From: Deltaproteobacteria bacterium
Lineage (GTDB): Bacteria; Desulfobacterota; Desulfobulbia; Desulfobulbales; Desulfocapsaceae
NCBI GenBank assembly: GCA_026388715.1
Contig: JAPLJF010000021.1
Coordinates: forward strand, 1 to 64,000
DNA: 64,000 nucleotides
Direction of reading: 5' to 3'
In this document: piece after piece, positions 26,403 through 34,036 of the stretch
Numbering within the stretch: the first letter of the stretch is position 1
Layout: every line of letters starts with the position of its first letter
Translations under genes and position numbers: made by a program
The notes under the pieces: generated by a model
What the model saw: only the letters and a program-made list of their open reading frames with translations
The model's database searches: none
Told to the model about the DNA's origin: nothing

Positions 26403-27858
26403 GGCAGACTCCCGTAGTGGCAGGCATTTCAAAAACCAGCATGGCGCCTTCGCCCGGACTGCTTTCAATCCGGAAGGCACCTTGGAACAACTGGGCTCGT
26501 TCCTGCATGCCCAGCACCCCGAGCTTGGCCTTGGAGTCAACCAGCTCCGGTGCAAAACCAATACCGTTGTCCTCGATCACGCCCCGGATTTTCTCCCCAC
26601 GCCATTCCAGAAGCATGCTCACCGCCGTGGCCTTGGCATGTCGGGCCACATTGGAGAGGGCTTCCTGAACGATCCGATAGATACAGGTTTCGATGCAGGC
26701 ATCCGCCCTTTTCTCGACAAAACCGATGACGGTCAGCTCGACCGCAATTCCGTAACGGGTGATAAAACCCCGGACCAGCATCTCCACCGCCGGAACCAGG
26801 CCAAGATCGTCCAGCACGCTGGGCCGCAGCGCTATTGCCAGATCATGGATTGCCGCCATCTCCTCAGTGATGGCCTTTCTCAACCGACCGATACTCTGGC
26901 AGGTTTCGGACTCGTTTTTTGCATTTTCCAGCATTTTAAGATCCACCATGACCGAGGCCAGGGCCTGGCCGGTCTGGTCGTGGAGCTCGCGGGCGATGCG
27001 TTTTCTTTCACTTTCCTGCCCGGCCATGACCCGGTGCAGGAAATCCCGCTGAAGATGCTCCTTTTCCAACCTGGCCTTATCCGCACTGGCCAGAGAAAGC
27101 ACCATTGAATTGAAGCCCTCCATGAGCCTTCCCAGTTCATCCTGGCTTTTCGTTGGGTCCAGGGTCACGGAATAATCCCCGCGCCGTACGGCCCGGGTGG
27201 CTTCAAGTAGTTGGCCCACTGGGCGGGTGATAATCCAGGTCAGCCCCAGGGACAAGAGCACCCCGAATCCCGCAACCAGCAAGGTGGTCCGGGCAAGAGA
27301 ACCGGTGATCGCCCCGATCTGGCTGCGCAGACTGTCGCCCTTCACCCCGACCACCACCGCGCCTTCGTTGCCGTTGCTGATGCCCGCCGTCGTCTCCCAG
27401 ATGTTTCCTTCATTAGTGTGAAGCAGTTTCGGGGCGGATGCCTGCGGCGGAAGGCCGGGGGGCTTTTCCAGCAAATCCGTCGGAAACCCGCCCTCAAAGG
27501 TATGGGCAACCACCTGACCTGCACCATTACGGACAAAGACATAGCGCAGGTCGGGACGATTCTGCACCGTGTTCCTGAGCATCTGGGTCAGGCCGTACAT
27601 ATCGTTGATCAGCAGATAATCGTGGGACTGATAGGACAGCTCCGTTGCCACGAAGCGGCTCTCTTCCCGAAGAAAGGCGTCGAAGTGTTCGCTGAGCGCC
27701 GCCTGTACCTTGTAAATACTGACCGCGCCAAAGAGCAGGATCAGGGTAAGGGCCAGCCCCAAGATCTTCAGCTTCAGCGGCACACTGAGCAGAACGGACC
27801 TGCCCTTGCGCGCGACTTGCCGAAAAAATGCGCTCACAGAGGTCACTGCAACAGACAC
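26392..27858 (-). CDS. NarX-type membrane histidine kinase
   Basis: 488 residues, probably starting at the GTG at 27858 with AGGAG 8 nt upstream. A transmembrane helix near residues 30-55, a periplasmic sensor region to about 190 and a second helix are followed by HAMP, then a HisKA_3 dimerisation box with the phospho-histidine in ARELHDQTGQAL. The HATPase part shows VQEALSNVARHAKA and EDNGIGFAPE. It overlaps the PhnD-like lipoprotein gene by 16 bp and the regulator by 11 bp. The ligand is probably sensed through the partner lipoprotein. Confidence 0.9.
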   Translation of the reverse strand: MSVAVTSVSAFFRQVARKGRSVLLSVPLKLKILGLALTLILLFGAVSIYKVQAALSEHFDAFLREESRFVATELSYQSHDYLLINDMYGLTQMLRNTVQNRPDLRYVFVRNGAGQVVAHTFEGGFPTDLLEKPPGLPPQASAPKLLHTNEGNIWETTAGISNGNEGAVVVGVKGDSLRSQIGAITGSLARTTLLVAGFGVLLSLGLTWIITRPVGQLLEATRAVRRGDYSVTLDPTKSQDELGRLMEGFNSMVLSLASADKARLEKEHLQRDFLHRVMAGQESERKRIARELHDQTGQALASVMVDLKMLENAKNESETCQSIGRLRKAITEEMAAIHDLAIALRPSVLDDLGLVPAVEMLVRGFITRYGIAVELTVIGFVEKRADACIETCIYRIVQEALSNVARHAKATAVSMLLEWRGEKIRGVIEDNGIGFAPELVDSKAKLGVLGMQERAQLFQGAFRIESSPGEGAMLVFEMPATTGVCHEQ

Positions 27859-28778
27859 GGACGTCTCTCCTTGGAATCATACAGCCGTGGCTCAGGCTCC
27901 ACGAAGCGTTCCACCCCCAGCACGGCCAGGGCTTTTTTGCCTTCCGCATCACGATGCATGCCGAGGAGGAACTTTTTGAGCAAGGCTTTCCTCGCCGGGG
28001 AGATGGTGCGCGGCACCACCACCGGGGGGATGCCAAAATCCGGCGATTCCCAGATCACCTTGGTCTGCCTGGAAATTTCAGGGTTGCTCTTACTGGCGAA
28101 TGCATAGACCAGGCTGTCCACCGAAGCGCCATCCGCGATGCCCTCCATTACCGCAGCCATGGAACGGTCATGACTGTAAGTGAAAATCGTCCGGCCAAAA
28201 AAAGTTTCCGGTTGCTGCCCCATGCCCTGCAACAGGGACAGAGGGTAGAGATAGCCGGTGTTGGAAAGCGGATCGGTGAAGGCGAATACCTTGCCGCGCA
28301 GGTCGGCAAATTCCCGGACCGGGGAAGCGGCAGGCACGATGACAAAGGCTCGGTAGGTAGTCCTGCCGTTGATCTGCGGGACAACCAACAGCGACACCGC
28401 CTCTTTTTTGACATCTTCGGCATAGGCCCCTGTACAGATGAAGCCCAGATCCACTACGTTTCTGGCCAGCAGGTCGTTCAACTCCTGATATGTCTTGCGC
28501 TGCACCAGAATTGCCGGTTTGCCCATCTTGCGCCCCAGGTAGTCGATAAGCAACTGGTAGGAGTGCGCCGTGCCCTGGGGTGAAAGAATGGCCCCCACTC
28601 CGATCCGGAGGGCTTGCGCGTCCGGTTCGCTTTGCCCGACCGGGAGCTGCTGGAGCTTGTCCAGGCGGACTGGTGGATTCTGGCCGGAGGGATTATCCTG
28701 CTCGGCGCGGTCGCAACCAAGGATAGCGGCAAGGATGAGGGCAACGAGGCAAAGAAGGGAATGCCATTTTTTCAACAT
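27843..28778 (-). CDS. PhnD-like periplasmic substrate-binding lipoprotein
   Basis: 311 residues from the ATG at 28778, chosen for GAGG 6 nt upstream; a GTG four codons upstream overlaps lipM. It has a lipoprotein signal (LILAAILGC; lipidated Cys at the box end) and a PhnD/phosphonate-type fold (IGVGAILSPQGTAHSYQLL; VIWESPDFGIPP). No permease or ATPase partner is present, so it is likely a sensor cofactor rather than a transporter part. In TtrS such a domain is fused to the kinase; here it precedes the kinase gene with overlap. A broken copy of part of this gene lies near 33.9 kb. Confidence 0.85.
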   Translation of the reverse strand: MLKKWHSLLCLVALILAAILGCDRAEQDNPSGQNPPVRLDKLQQLPVGQSEPDAQALRIGVGAILSPQGTAHSYQLLIDYLGRKMGKPAILVQRKTYQELNDLLARNVVDLGFICTGAYAEDVKKEAVSLLVVPQINGRTTYRAFVIVPAASPVREFADLRGKVFAFTDPLSNTGYLYPLSLLQGMGQQPETFFGRTIFTYSHDRSMAAVMEGIADGASVDSLVYAFASKSNPEISRQTKVIWESPDFGIPPVVVPRTISPARKALLKKFLLGMHRDAEGKKALAVLGVERFVEPEPRLYDSKERRPCLLQ

Positions 28779-28786
28779 GACCATCC

Positions 28787-29614
28787 TCACGAGCAGTAGC
28801 GGGCAACCGCGCAGATGTTAGCGGCTACCGGCCAATTTGGGTCAACGTGCCGGGACGCCAGTTCCCTCGCCAGGGCCCACTCCGGGGCGGTCAGCTCCCC
28901 GGCCTCAAATTCCTGACCCAGGACTTGCGCCAGCCCTGTTCTGAGAGCTGTCTTGACGTCATCCGGCTCCACTGTGTGTCCAAGGATTTCGCCCAGCGAG
29001 GTTGTCCGGGCTGCAAGTTTTTCGAGCAAGGCGCGGTGGGAAATGCCGGTTGGCGCAATAATCTTTGCCCAGGTCTCGTGTTGCGGTTCCAGGACGAGGG
29101 AGCCGTGTTGCAGTAAAGAGGCACCGGTCCAGGTCTGCGCGCTCCCCATAAATTTTTTTCCTTGAACGACAAGATCGCCTGCTGCGGAACGCATGAAACA
29201 GATATCCGTCCGGGACGACCTGACATTCTCACGGCCCCGCTCGGCTTCGAACCCCAGCAGGCGACATCCTGCAAGCAGCCCGTCGCACAACAACCGGTAA
29301 GAAGCAGCCAGCGATAGCGGGATTCCGTCCCTGGTGCCTGCCACCACGCTGTAGGTGAGATCATTCTGGTGCAGCACCGCCCGGCCGCCTGTATGCCGTC
29401 GCACAATGTCCAGCCCCATTGTGCGGCAGGAGTCCAAGTCGAGGGAATTATTCCGCTGAAAATACCCAAAGGAAACCGCAGGCGGCAGCCACTGGTAAAA
29501 CCTAAGGGTCGGGGGTGATTCTCCTCTGGCGTGCAATTGCAGCAAGGCCTCGTCAATGGCCATGTTGATCGAAGCGGGTAGGGCGCCGGTATCGAGTAGA
29601 CGCCAGGCCGTCAT
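28787..29614 (-). CDS. LipM/LplA-family octanoyl or lipoyl transferase
   Basis: 275 residues, biotin/lipoate ligase fold. RRHTGGRAVLH and VVQGKKFMGSAQ are the core motifs; K153 or K154 is the conserved lysine. C139 in DICF sits where LipM octanoyltransferases have their catalytic cysteine. I therefore favour LipM-type octanoyl transfer to the carrier protein over salvage ligation, but both remain possible. It overlaps lipA by 4 bp and probably works with it to lipoylate the GcvH-like protein. GAGG lies ahead of the ATG. Confidence 0.82.
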   Translation of the reverse strand: MTAWRLLDTGALPASINMAIDEALLQLHARGESPPTLRFYQWLPPAVSFGYFQRNNSLDLDSCRTMGLDIVRRHTGGRAVLHQNDLTYSVVAGTRDGIPLSLAASYRLLCDGLLAGCRLLGFEAERGRENVRSSRTDICFMRSAAGDLVVQGKKFMGSAQTWTGASLLQHGSLVLEPQHETWAKIIAPTGISHRALLEKLAARTTSLGEILGHTVEPDDVKTALRTGLAQVLGQEFEAGELTAPEWALARELASRHVDPNWPVAANICAVARYCS

Positions 29615-30504
29615 ACAACCTCGCGGTAAAACAGCGGGGCCTTATAGGAGCTGCGCACCAGCGATCCCGCTGCGACGCTTTTGAAGCCAATTCCCAAGGC
29701 GCTTGCCCGCCACTGCTTGAACTCTTCCTTCGCCACGTATCGGGCCACGGGCGCATGCGCCAGCGAGGGCATCAGATACTGGCCAAGGGTCAGCATATCG
29801 CAGTGTACAGCCGCCAAATCACGTAACACCGCCTCGACTTCCTCTGCAGCCTCCCCGAGTCCCAGCATCAGGCCCGACTTGGTGGTGATCCACGGTGCTA
29901 TCCGCTTTGCATATTGCAGCAGCCAAAGCGAACGCTCGTAGCGGGCGCCTGGGCGCACCTCGCGATAGAGGCGGGGCACGGTTTCCAGATTATGGGCCAG
30001 GATGTCTGGAGCTGCTTCCAGTACCGTCGTTAGCGCCATCTCGGATCCGAGGAAGTCGGGTACAAGGAGTTCCACCTTAACAGCCGGGCAGCGGCGCCGG
30101 AGTTCCTTCACCACGGCCGCGTAATGATTTGCCCCGCCATCCGGGAGGTCATCACGGGTTACCGAAGTGATCACCACATGGGCGAGGCCCAGTTCCGCGA
30201 CCGCGCACGCTAGGCGCTCGGGCTCAGTGTGGTCAGGCGGGCCGGCGGGATGGCCATGGCACACTGCGCAAAAGGCGCAACGCCGCGTGCATACCTCGCC
30301 AAGGATAAGGAAGGTAGCCGTGCGGTGCGAGAAGCACTCACCCCGGTTGGGACAACGGGCGCTGTTGCAGACCGTGGATAGTTCCAGGCGTGCGAGCATT
30401 TCGCTGGTATAGCCGATTTGATCAAGATTGCTGCCTTGTTTTGCCCGGCGCACTTCCTCCACCAGCCAGGCTGGCGCGGCTGCCGGGGTCGTCTGCGACG
30501 TCAC
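29611..30504 (-). CDS. lipA: Lipoyl synthase
   Basis: 297 residues, normal for LipA. The auxiliary cluster cysteines are C46, C51 and C57 (CNSARCPNRGEC), and the radical SAM cluster is C72, C76 and C79 (CTRRCAFC). The C-terminal RSSY (VRSSY) is a LipA hallmark. It inserts two sulfur atoms into octanoyl groups on carrier proteins. The start and stop both overlap neighbouring genes by 4 bp, so it is translated within the lipoyl operon. It probably serves the GcvH-like carrier encoded upstream. Confidence 0.95.
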   Translation of the reverse strand: MTSQTTPAAAPAWLVEEVRRAKQGSNLDQIGYTSEMLARLELSTVCNSARCPNRGECFSHRTATFLILGEVCTRRCAFCAVCHGHPAGPPDHTEPERLACAVAELGLAHVVITSVTRDDLPDGGANHYAAVVKELRRRCPAVKVELLVPDFLGSEMALTTVLEAAPDILAHNLETVPRLYREVRPGARYERSLWLLQYAKRIAPWITTKSGLMLGLGEAAEEVEAVLRDLAAVHCDMLTLGQYLMPSLAHAPVARYVAKEEFKQWRASALGIGFKSVAAGSLVRSSYKAPLFYREVV

Positions 30505-31895
30505 CCGGAATCCCCCTCCGGCTGCATATGAATGGCTTGGCCGTGGAGTGCCTGGACCACTTCCAGCACAGCTTCGGAAAGCGTTGGATGGCTGTGGATG
30601 GTTTCCATGATCATGCGGGCCGGTAGCTTCGCTTTCATGGCCAGGGCAATGGTGGAAATCAGATCCGCCCCGTGCGGGCCGATGATGTGGGCCCCAAGAA
30701 TCTGGTCCGTCTCCGCATGGACAATGATCTTCACCAATCCCTCCAGCTCGCCCATGGCCTGAGCCATGCCCAAAGACTTGAAGGGAAAACGCGCCACTTT
30801 CACGGGAAATTGGCGTCTGGCCTCTTCTTCGCCAATTCCGACCGCCGCGTACTCGGGGATACTGAATACACAGCGCGGCACAACCCGGTAATCCATGGCG
30901 CTTCCCATCCCCATGGCGTGTTCCGTGGCGGAGATGCCTTCGGCAAAGGCTACGTGCGCTAACTGCCAGCCGCCAATGACGTCGCCTGCGGCATAGTGAC
31001 CTGGCGCAGTGGTCGCAAGGTATTCATCCACCACGATGTGGCCACGGTTCACCTCGATTCCCAGGGTTTCCAAGCCAATACCCTCGGTATTGCAGCGCCG
31101 CCCGACGGCCTGGAGGATGGTGTCCGGCGTGAGTTCCGTTCCGTTTGCAAGCCGAACCACAAAACCCTCTCCGGTTTCCGTCACGGATTCGAGCGTGGCG
31201 CCGCAGAGCACTTTAATCTTGCGCCGCTGGAGAATGGCGAGGAGGTTCGCCACCATCTCCTGATCGTCAGCTGGCAGGATATGTTCGAGCGCCTCAAGGA
31301 GCACCACCTCGGAACCCAGTTCCCGGAAGATGGCCGCCATCTCCACGCCGACCGCTCCGCCGCCCACGACCAGAAGCTGTCGCGGCAGATAGGGGATATC
31401 GAGCATCGCGTCAGCCAGGAAAACCCGCGGACTCTTAGGAATCATGGGTAACCCGGATGGGCGGGAACCGGTGGCGATGACCACCTTGCCCGCCTCTACC
31501 AACCGCGCCCCGTCACCGGTTTGCACCTCGATCCTGCCGGGGCCGGTAAGAACGCCCCGACCTTCGATAAGGTCAATTTTATGGGCCTGGAACAGGCGCT
31601 CGATGCTGCTACGCAGGCTGGTTACCACCCGCTGCTTGCGGGCGATGATGGCCGCTATCTCAGGCACGGCTTCAACCGGCTTGAATCCATATTCCCTGGC
31701 CCGGCGCAGCGCCCGGCCCACTTCTGCCGAAGCCCGCACCGCCTTAGTCGGGATGCAGCCCCAGTTGAGGCACACGCCGCCCACAAACCTTTCTTCGACC
31801 ACCGCAACCCGGGCGCCGAGCTGAGCAGCCCGAATGGCGCCCTGATATCCGGCAGGACCTCCCCCCAGAAAAACGATGTCGTATTGTTCTTTCAT
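30501..31895 (-). CDS. lpdA: Dihydrolipoyl dehydrogenase
   Basis: 464 residues from the ATG at 31895; an upstream in-frame start at 31910 is weaker. FAD-binding GGGPAGYQGAIRAAQLG is followed by the redox disulfide GGVCLNWGCIPTKA, the NAD-binding GGGAVGVEMA, and the catalytic C-terminal HSHPT. It reoxidises dihydrolipoyl groups using NAD. No 2-oxoacid dehydrogenase E1/E2 or glycine cleavage P/T genes are nearby, so its likely partner is the GcvH-like carrier of the same operon. Confidence 0.95.
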   Translation of the reverse strand: MKEQYDIVFLGGGPAGYQGAIRAAQLGARVAVVEERFVGGVCLNWGCIPTKAVRASAEVGRALRRAREYGFKPVEAVPEIAAIIARKQRVVTSLRSSIERLFQAHKIDLIEGRGVLTGPGRIEVQTGDGARLVEAGKVVIATGSRPSGLPMIPKSPRVFLADAMLDIPYLPRQLLVVGGGAVGVEMAAIFRELGSEVVLLEALEHILPADDQEMVANLLAILQRRKIKVLCGATLESVTETGEGFVVRLANGTELTPDTILQAVGRRCNTEGIGLETLGIEVNRGHIVVDEYLATTAPGHYAAGDVIGGWQLAHVAFAEGISATEHAMGMGSAMDYRVVPRCVFSIPEYAAVGIGEEEARRQFPVKVARFPFKSLGMAQAMGELEGLVKIIVHAETDQILGAHIIGPHGADLISTIALAMKAKLPARMIMETIHSHPTLSEAVLEVVQALHGQAIHMQPEGDSG

Positions 31896-31906
31896 CGGCG
31901 GCGACC

Positions 31907-32329
31907 TCACTTGACAAGGATGGTCGGTTCTACGAGAACTTCGCTCTTAAATGACTGACAAATGGTCGAGTACTTGAGAGCAAGATCAAGGGCGCGTTGG
32001 ACGACGCTGACTGGTTTACCCCTGACCACCAACTTGGGAAAGAGGGTGAGACGCTTGAACCAGGAGGTCTTATCGATGTGCTCCTCGACCTCACCTACGG
32101 CTTCGCATTCGAAGGAAATCAGTTCGATTTTAAACCGCTCCATCGCCCACAAAACCATCATGTGATAGCAAGTGTTGCCGGCCATTACGAAGGCGTCTTC
32201 CGGGGTCATGACGCTGGGTAGACCGTGCAGATCCGGCGGCGCGGAAAAGTCCATGGTGGTGCCATTCTGGCACCAGGTGAAACCGAGATGCTCTCCACGC
32301 CATGCTACCTTGTTTGTGTATTTTGCCAT
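31907..32329 (-). CDS. OsmC-like peroxidase/thiol-active protein
   Basis: 140 residues from the ATG at 32329, with GGTGGGAACC upstream. The OsmC fold is marked by two conserved cysteines, one in AGNTCYHMM and one in YSTICQSF. Such proteins reduce organic peroxides or bind thiol-reactive compounds, and some use lipoylated partners as electron donors, as Mycobacterium AhpD/AhpC and OsmC/Lpd systems do. Here it sits directly between the DGC pair and lpdA, so lipoyl-dependent reduction of a small substrate is a reasonable inference. Confidence 0.85.
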   Translation of the reverse strand: MAKYTNKVAWRGEHLGFTWCQNGTTMDFSAPPDLHGLPSVMTPEDAFVMAGNTCYHMMVLWAMERFKIELISFECEAVGEVEEHIDKTSWFKRLTLFPKLVVRGKPVSVVQRALDLALKYSTICQSFKSEVLVEPTILVK

Positions 32330-32341
32330 GGTTCCCACCTT

Positions 32342-32761
32342 TCATTTTTTCAGGATTTCATCCACGGCCCTGGCAATTTCTTCTGCCACAACTTGGGCCG
32401 TCGCCTTTTCCTCGGGCCGCAGATTACGAAGATTGACCGGCTTGGCGATTCCGTGCCGGCTGAGAATTTCAGGAATGAGAAGCGACTTGCCGGGCTTGCC
32501 TGAGAGTTTTTCCGTACTTTTGCGGGCGCACTGTTTCTCACAACCATCCACAGTGATGGTGGGGAAGTCGCGGGCAAAATTCCGCTCTTCTGTTCCTCCG
32601 GCAATAAAAAGCGGTAGACAGATAGTCACGGTCTGGTCCGGACGCAGCTCATCAAGTACCTTGCGGCAGGCGAGCCGCGATAGCGTGCCCTCGGGGATTG
32701 CTTCCCCGCTGCATGAGACAATGCCAACCTTGCCAACCTTGAGAACATTAAGCGTGATCAT
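32342..32761 (-). CDS. DGC-domain putative metal-binding protein, copy 1
   Basis: 139 residues. Cysteines occur in VSCSGEAIPEG, LACRKV, TICLPL and DGCEKQCARK; the last is the signature of the DGC domain (putative zinc-binding, PF08859). Function of this family is not known. It is a paralog of the next gene, about 35-40 percent similar by eye, with overlapping start and stop (4 bp). A pair of cysteine-rich proteins beside a lipoyl carrier suggests metal, Fe-S or sulfur handling; this is inference. Confidence 0.8.
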   Translation of the reverse strand: MITLNVLKVGKVGIVSCSGEAIPEGTLSRLACRKVLDELRPDQTVTICLPLFIAGGTEERNFARDFPTITVDGCEKQCARKSTEKLSGKPGKSLLIPEILSRHGIAKPVNLRNLRPEEKATAQVVAEEIARAVDEILKK

Positions 32762-33177
32762 TTTTCCACCTCCCCTTGAGCCAGCTCATCCACTGTGTGC
32801 GCCAGTTCATCGGCTGCTACTGCTGCAAGCTTCCGGCCGTTTTCGTCCAGCTCTGCAATGCCGCCCGGTTTGAGTTCCTTGTGGGCCTTGTAGAAGTTGA
32901 TCGCCTGGCATGTCAGAGCGACCTTAATGCCATGGGTCTCGACGTTCTTGTGCGCGCAGCCTGAAGGGCAACCGTCGATGGTGATAACCGGATTGCCGGT
33001 AATCAGTTGAAGTGCCTCTGGGTCATCAATCATCAAGAGCGGCAAACACGTGGTCACAACCACTCCGGGACGCACCCGCTCCATAAGTTCATAGACCGTC
33101 TCCCGGGCCAACGCGCCATAGACCTTGCCTATGCCGCTACATGGAATCACTACGACTTTTCTGGTTTCTCGGCTCAT
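32758..33177 (-). CDS. DGC-domain putative metal-binding protein, copy 2
   Basis: 139 residues with the same layout as the downstream copy: VIPCSGIGK, VTTCLPLL, and IDGCPSGCAHKN. Some cysteines differ between the copies (this one lacks the LACRKV cysteine), so the two may have different metals or form a heterodimer. It overlaps both the GcvH-like gene and copy 1 by 4 bp. Function unknown; PF08859-type proteins are often near redox or metal genes. Confidence 0.8.
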   Translation of the reverse strand: MSRETRKVVVIPCSGIGKVYGALARETVYELMERVRPGVVVTTCLPLLMIDDPEALQLITGNPVITIDGCPSGCAHKNVETHGIKVALTCQAINFYKAHKELKPGGIAELDENGRKLAAVAADELAHTVDELAQGEVEK

Positions 33178-33623
33178 TTCTTATTCACCTCCAAGGCAAT
33201 CTTCTGTTCCAAGAGATCCTGATATTCCTCGGCCTGAAGGAGACTGGCCTGGTCGCCTGCAAAATCGGTCAGCGCGATTTTATAGAGCCAGCCTGCCCCG
33301 TAAGGATCCTGGTTGATGAGGAAGGCGCTTGCATCCAATTCCTGGTTGACCTCCACCACCTTGCCCGAAACAGGCGAGAGGATCGTGAACGTCGCCTTGA
33401 TGGTCTCGATCTTGCCAAGCTCCTGGCCTTGTTTGACTTCTGTCCCCACCTCGGCGGTCTCAAGGAAGGCGACATCGCCTCTGATTTTTTGCAGGAAGTC
33501 GCTGACGCCCACGGTGGCCAGGTTGTCGCTTACACTCACCCAGAAGTCATCCTCGCTGTAGAAGCATCCGACCTTCACTTTGAACACAAATTTGTCGAAG
33601 GATTTTTCTAGATAGTCTGCCAT
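33174..33623 (-). CDS. GcvH-like lipoyl carrier protein
   Basis: 149 residues with the H-protein fold. The lipoyl lysine is K76 in GKIETIKATF, followed by the conserved turn SPVSGKVVEVN; the DPYGAGWLYKI tail matches H proteins. It is longer than classical GcvH (about 129), with an altered N-terminal part (SFDKFVFKVKVGCFYSEDD). No gcvP or gcvT lies in the window, so glycine cleavage is unlikely to be its role. Related H-like carriers serve the sHdr system (LbpA) or SirTM operons. GGAGG precedes the ATG. First gene of the ten-gene operon. Confidence 0.88.
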   Translation of the reverse strand: MADYLEKSFDKFVFKVKVGCFYSEDDFWVSVSDNLATVGVSDFLQKIRGDVAFLETAEVGTEVKQGQELGKIETIKATFTILSPVSGKVVEVNQELDASAFLINQDPYGAGWLYKIALTDFAGDQASLLQAEEYQDLLEQKIALEVNKK

Positions 33624-33851
33624 GTTATCCCCTCCATTGCGTCATGCGTTGAGATTTTTTGTTTCTTTGAGAAACGGTTTATGTTAGCCGGTCTCAGCTT
33701 CCAAATTGTCAGTCACCCGGCATTACGCCAACCACTCTCGCCTTCCTTCCCTGGTTTTTCGGGTTGTAAACAAGCACCGGGTCGGGCGGGAAGAAATTTC
33801 TGTCTTGATAGACAGCCAGATGATAATAGAATTATCTCCTTTTCAGGAGAC

Positions 33852-33903
33852 ATGTCCAGGTTTAAAATGTATTTCAAGGTTATAAAGGCCCTAACCGATC
33901 GGA
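33852..33903 (+). pseudogene. ArsR-family regulator N-terminal scrap
   Basis: The plus frame gives MSRFKMYFKVIKALTDRNR after an AGGAGAC ribosome-binding site. FKVIKALTDRNR closely resembles the start of the intact ArsR at 63.8 kb (FIKVMKALSDPNR). After about 17 codons the similarity stops and unrelated sequence follows, so the gene is truncated. A small hairpin (TCTCCT/AGGAGA, 33835-33850) covers the ribosome-binding site. The rest of the 33624-34036 gap holds the lipoyl operon promoter region and no intact gene. Confidence 0.65.
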
Positions 33904-33968
33904 ACCGGGGGGAATGGCGAAATCCGGTGATTCCCAGATCACCCGGTTCCGGTCGGGCAATTTACAGG
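33904..33968 (-). pseudogene. Fragment of a phnD-like gene
   Basis: Minus-strand reading gives KLPDRNRVIWESPDFAIPP, nearly the VIWESPDFGIPP segment of the operon's own PhnD-like lipoprotein. At DNA level, 33905-33943 matches 28022-28059 with about three substitutions and one extra base. Only about 20 codons remain, joined to the ArsR scrap. It is a leftover of a second phnD-like gene or a local partial duplication. Confidence 0.6.
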
Positions 33969-34036
33969 TGCCGCCATTCCACTGTCACGATTTTCATCAA
34001 TTCATCCTCAATATTGATTGTGCGTTCTATGTTTTG

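Noticed and set aside
33174..33623. Glycine cleavage H protein of a normal gcv operon
   Set aside because: gcvP and gcvT are absent from the window and the carrier is longer than usual; I kept it as GcvH-like with unknown role.
25719..33623. sHdr sulfur-oxidation operon
   Set aside because: No hdrA, hdrB, hdrC or dsrE homologs are present, so LbpA resemblance is only partial.
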